From assembly GCA_017537025.1 (NCBI GenBank), contig JAFWCB010000004.1, positions 310,001 through 374,000 of the forward strand: 64,000 nucleotides of DNA. The letters run 5' to 3'. Positions 60,768 to 64,000 of this stretch are shown in pieces. This DNA comes from Sediminibacterium sp. GTDB taxonomy: Bacteria; Bacteroidota; Bacteroidia; Chitinophagales; Chitinophagaceae. The translations under genes were made by a program, and so were the position numbers. Each line of letters begins with the position of its first letter. The stretch's first letter is position 1. Under the pieces are notes generated by a model. The model was not told where the DNA came from and ran no database searches. It was given only the letters and a program-made list of their open reading frames with translations.

Positions 60768-63700
60768 AAAAAATATCGTTGGGGTTATCGTAAATAAATC
60801 CTGATTCGTGTAAATGAGATACAAACTCTTTAAGGAGTAATGGCTCGTTTGGATGTGCATTAAGCCATCTAAAACTTGGATTAACATTTAGAACATATTC
60901 AGCATCTCCAACCACAACCAGCAGCCGTGTCACCCTTGTGAGTGCAACATTAATTCTGTTCGGCATTTCAAGAAATCCCAATCCCGTATCGTCTTCTGAT
61001 TTTCCGCTCCTTACAATGTCGTATATGATTATATCTTTTTCCGAGCCTTGAAAGCTATCAACAGTTGCAACAGTTAGATTTTTAGTAAGCGATAAGTTTT
61101 TAAAATTAAAGTTTTCAATCTCTGCAGATAAATATTCTGCTTGTTTTCCGTAACCCGTGATAACTCCAATTTCATAGCCGCCTTCTACAAATAAATCAGA
61201 GTAAGAATCCAGTTTAGTAAGAATTTCAAGAACTGTCTTTGCACTTACAGGATTGAATGAAGATTTACTTATGGGGTCTATTTCATGAAACCTATTTGGA
61301 TATTTGTTTATGTCGCACATAAACATAGTGGTTGTTGCCTTTAGTTTTATTTCATGCCTTTTGCCGCTTCTGTCATTTGATTTGAGTTTGTTGCGATATA
61401 CAAGTTTTGAAATGACATCGCCAATTTGTTTGGGCATTCTGAATTGCAAATCCAACATTTCTTTGAATTCTTCCGGCGAACCTTCAAACATCGTTTCAAA
61501 TAAACTTGGTTTATCATAATAAACTTTGTCAAAATCAATCATTTCTCCATCATTATTCAACTTCGCTTCAATTTCTTCAATAACCTTTTTAGTTGCAGTT
61601 ACAAGAGGGGGAAGTTGTTTGTGGTCACCCACTAAAATCAAATTATGAGCCATGTTTATCGGAACAAGGGTTTCAGCAGGTGTGGCTTTTGCGGCTTCAT
61701 CCATTATAACATAGTCAAACTCAAAATTGAAATCTTTGTATTTTCCGGCTGCTATATGATTTGATGTTGCTCCTACAATGTTAATACTCGAAATGAACTT
61801 TGATTTGAGGGCATCATAATCCTCAATGTTTGAGAGAAGCGAATGCCATCTTCTTTTTAGCAAATCAAGTTTGTTCAATTGGGCATGTTTGGTGCCGAGA
61901 TGTTTTGCCATTTCATTCTGAAATGCGACTTTGTTATTAATAAAGTCCTTAAGTCCTTCAAACCCTCGGGCAAATGCACCAGTCAGGATTTGTTTAAGGT
62001 TTCTTTTTGTTACCTCCCAATCTTGCTTTTTATTAACCTCTTGAACAATCAAGTTCAAAATTGGAGAATGCTTTTTCTCAGAACCTTCAACTCTCTTTTT
62101 AAGTTCAAGGAATTTTTTTTCGCTTGCACCTCTTGCATTTCTTGCCCAGAGATTTAGCTTGTTTTCAAAAGAGTGTTTGTTGATTTCTGTATCCTCAATA
62201 TTTCTTCCTAAGCGAATAAAGCTGATTCCTTTAACTTTTGCCATTCGCTGAAGCACATTGTCCACTGCCAAATTAGTTTGTGATGTAATGAGGATTTTAG
62301 CTTGGTGGTCTTTCGCTAAAATCTGTCTGATAAGTTCGGTAATAACAGCTGTCTTGCCTGTACCTGGGGGACCTTGAATAATTGTGATTGGGGGTCGGTA
62401 AAGGGATTTAAGTATTGCATCCTTTTGGGCTGCTTCAAATTGTACTTTGTCTCCATTCTTGTCAGTTGAAATTACTTCAAGTTCTGCTATAATTTGCCCT
62501 GAACTATTTGCCAAGCTTTGCAAATTTTCTGGCTGAAACAGATATTTCCGTAAGTCTGAATTGGTAATATTGTCATTCTCGTAATTTTTGATTGCATTTA
62601 TTTGACGCTTGTATTGAATCTCCAGTAAAGAGGTGTCCTCAACCAAAAAGCCTTTTGATGGGATTCCATCTTTTTTCTTTACATTAAAGTCTTTAACAAA
62701 AAGTAAATTTTTTGCTCTGACAAACTGTGTGCTGAAGCCAACACTTTCTTTCCCCTTTATTCCTGTTGCATCTGTTGTAGCTGATAAAGCCACTTCATTA
62801 CCCTTTCTAAATGATGCTTGTGAACGTTTCAGAAAATTGTAAACATCTTCAAGGGATACTTTTTCATCAAGCACAATTTTAAAAGATGCTTCACTTGTTC
62901 CATGAACTTCAAAGTCAGAATACTTTACCCGAAAGGCATTGTTCCGCAAATAGTTTATTTCTTCGTTTAAAAGAGTCATGTAATTTCTTAGAACTTCTTT
63001 TGGTGTTCTGCTAAGAGTTTGCGGTGTAGATTCCTGTTTATCCTGAAATACTTTCTCCAAGTAATTGAAAACATCATAAAAGTTATCTATGTTGGTTTCG
63101 TGTGGTTCTGCTGAAATGAAGTTTATTCCTGTCAACTTTATTCCTTTCTGAAAAGTTCTTGAATGATTCTGTTTTTCATTTTCTTCTAATGAATCAATTT
63201 TCTTCAAGCCTATTACTTCAAGGCAATTTCCTTTGTTTGAAGAAAAACAGGTGTGAGCATAAAAATTTGTAGAGGAAATTCTTGCTGAAACATTTTTGAA
63301 TTGCGGATGCCTGTTGTCATTTATTGAAATCGAAATGCCTTCAGAATTTGCTTCCCGTAGAAAATCCAGCAGATAATTCTTATCAGATGAATGAATCGCA
63401 AAAGGCTTTTCGGGAGTATGATTTATTACTTCAAAAAGTTTGTTAATTGAGTTTCGTAATTCAGAGTAACGGAAATATCTTTCTTCAGGTTCTGTTGCAA
63501 AGGATTTTTTGAAAACTGTTGCAAAATCAATTAAGCCTTCATTTGAAATTATGTTTTTGTAAAGTGTTATAACTTTTTGAAGCCTATTCTCATTATTCTC
63601 ATCGTCGTAAAACAGCTTGTGTCCTAAAAGGGAATAAAGCATACAGAGAGACAATGAATAAAAATCCGTTCGTGCTTGCAGTCGGTTTTCCTCCTTCTTG

Positions 63701-64000
63701 ATTAATTCTGGTGGTGAAAATTTATTACTGAATTCATTTTCCGATGGTCGCTTTGAAATTGTATGTTCAAGAATTGAAATTCCGAAGTCAATAATTACTG
63801 GATTTTCATCTTCCTTTATTAGAATATTTCTAGGATGAAGGTCTTTATGAAAAATGTTTTTCAATGCAGCTTGCTCAAGTGCATCTGAACAGTTATACCA
63901 AACCTGCAAAATATATTTTAAATATCGGGGAGAAACCTGATTTTCATTATTTACAAAATCTTCAAGTGATTTTTGATTTTCAATCTTCTCCAAAATGATA
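60760..64000 (-). CDS. mkoA: kinase-helicase fusion, MkoA of a Mokosh type I-like system, cut by right edge
   Basis: About 1079 residues are visible; the frame is open to base 64000, so the start and the kinase N-lobe are missing. A TTG codon at 63993 is not taken as the start. Counting from the edge, the kinase has HKDLHPRN (near 45) and DFGIS (near 70). A linker region follows, then a superfamily 1 helicase of the UPF1/DNA2 (COG1112) type: GPPGTGKT (near 540), MDEAAKATPAE (near 765), GDHKQLPP (near 790), QGSEKDIIIYDIVRSG (near 985) and NVALTR. It is coupled to the PLD nuclease gene. A serine/threonine kinase plus RNA helicase, with a separate PLD gene, is the Mokosh type I layout. Confidence 0.88.
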   Translation of the reverse strand, partial: IILEKIENQKSLEDFVNNENQVSPRYLKYILQVWYNCSDALEQAALKNIFHKDLHPRNILIKEDENPVIIDFGISILEHTISKRPSENEFSNKFSPPELIKKEENRLQARTDFYSLSLCMLYSLLGHKLFYDDENNENRLQKVITLYKNIISNEGLIDFATVFKKSFATEPEERYFRYSELRNSINKLFEVINHTPEKPFAIHSSDKNYLLDFLREANSEGISISINDNRHPQFKNVSARISSTNFYAHTCFSSNKGNCLEVIGLKKIDSLEENEKQNHSRTFQKGIKLTGINFISAEPHETNIDNFYDVFNYLEKVFQDKQESTPQTLSRTPKEVLRNYMTLLNEEINYLRNNAFRVKYSDFEVHGTSEASFKIVLDEKVSLEDVYNFLKRSQASFRKGNEVALSATTDATGIKGKESVGFSTQFVRAKNLLFVKDFNVKKKDGIPSKGFLVEDTSLLEIQYKRQINAIKNYENDNITNSDLRKYLFQPENLQSLANSSGQIIAELEVISTDKNGDKVQFEAAQKDAILKSLYRPPITIIQGPPGTGKTAVITELIRQILAKDHQAKILITSQTNLAVDNVLQRMAKVKGISFIRLGRNIEDTEINKHSFENKLNLWARNARGASEKKFLELKKRVEGSEKKHSPILNLIVQEVNKKQDWEVTKRNLKQILTGAFARGFEGLKDFINNKVAFQNEMAKHLGTKHAQLNKLDLLKRRWHSLLSNIEDYDALKSKFISSINIVGATSNHIAAGKYKDFNFEFDYVIMDEAAKATPAETLVPINMAHNLILVGDHKQLPPLVTATKKVIEEIEAKLNNDGEMIDFDKVYYDKPSLFETMFEGSPEEFKEMLDLQFRMPKQIGDVISKLVYRNKLKSNDRSGKRHEIKLKATTTMFMCDINKYPNRFHEIDPISKSSFNPVSAKTVLEILTKLDSYSDLFVEGGYEIGVITGYGKQAEYLSAEIENFNFKNLSLTKNLTVATVDSFQGSEKDIIIYDIVRSGKSEDDTGLGFLEMPNRINVALTRVTRLLVVVGDAEYVLNVNPSFRWLNAHPNEPLLLKEFVSHLHESGFIYDNPNDIFYG

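Noticed and set aside
60760..63993. A TTG start at 63993 for the kinase-helicase protein
   Set aside because: The frame stays open to the window edge, and the kinase would have no N-lobe if it started there. The gene most likely continues to the right.
1..64000. CRISPR arrays, insertion sequences, rRNA genes
   Set aside because: No spaced direct-repeat array, no transposase-like protein with terminal repeats, and no rRNA-like stretch was found when reading both strands.

Overview
The window looks like chromosome or integrated mobile DNA of a Bacteroidota bacterium, most likely in or near the Chitinophagaceae. The reasons are the AT-rich sequence, Bacteroidetes-type promoter elements (TAnnTTTG), lipoproteins and TonB receptors of Bacteroidetes style, and a Bacteroidetes-type conjugation module (DUF4134/DUF4133, TraG, TraI-like, TraJ). 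No transposase, integrase, relaxase, rRNA, complete tRNA or CRISPR array was found, so the ends of the mobile element lie outside the window. Family names come from recognition of motifs, not from a search.

Positions 1-40526 form a very large metal (mainly copper/silver, plus a CzcA-type system) resistance island, almost all on the minus strand. It holds three heavy-metal RND systems: a CzcA-type pump cut by the left edge (1-2307); a pump at 12268-15498 with adaptor and TolC genes at 19034-21891; and a CusCBA-like set at 30375-37395 whose inner-membrane pump is split into two genes. Around them lie a CopB-type P1B ATPase with a CPH motif, a multicopper oxidase with an extra C-terminal domain, a DUF2231 membrane protein with a long Met-rich tail, PepSY, DUF305, YncE-like, HYC_CC_PP-like, DUF6660, HMA and MauE/DoxX proteins, and about twelve copies of the small heavy-metal-binding domain (CPMHP...GKCPxCGM). 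A TonB-dependent receptor (22946-25147) is the main plus-strand gene here. An ECF sigma factor with a membrane/beta-barrel partner (28366-30292) and an AraC-type protein with an HMA-like N-terminus (39957-40526) are the visible regulators. Together the set would pump metal from cytoplasm and periplasm, oxidise or bind Cu(I) in the periplasm, and bind spill-over with Met/His/Cys-rich small proteins.

Positions 40735-44214 are a short regulatory stretch: a GNAT acetyltransferase, a membrane-anchored LuxR-type regulator, an RteC-like regulator of conjugative elements, a small HhH-like protein and an XRE repressor. Several perfect inverted repeats lie in front of these regulators.

Positions 44339-57628 are a plus-strand conjugation operon: TraE (DUF4134), a small accessory protein, a giant methylase-helicase, TraF (DUF4133), the TraG/VirB4 ATPase, a small lipoprotein, three TraI-like paralogues in tandem, and TraJ. 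TraK and later tra genes do not follow.

Instead, stop codon against stop codon, a minus-strand defence block begins: an AbiE toxin-antitoxin pair (57629-59171), then a PLD nuclease (59310-60767) coupled by an 8-nt overlap to a kinase-helicase fusion that runs off the right edge (60760-64000). That pair has the architecture described for Mokosh type I. The overall picture is an integrative conjugative element, or its remains, carrying metal resistance and anti-phage genes as cargo.
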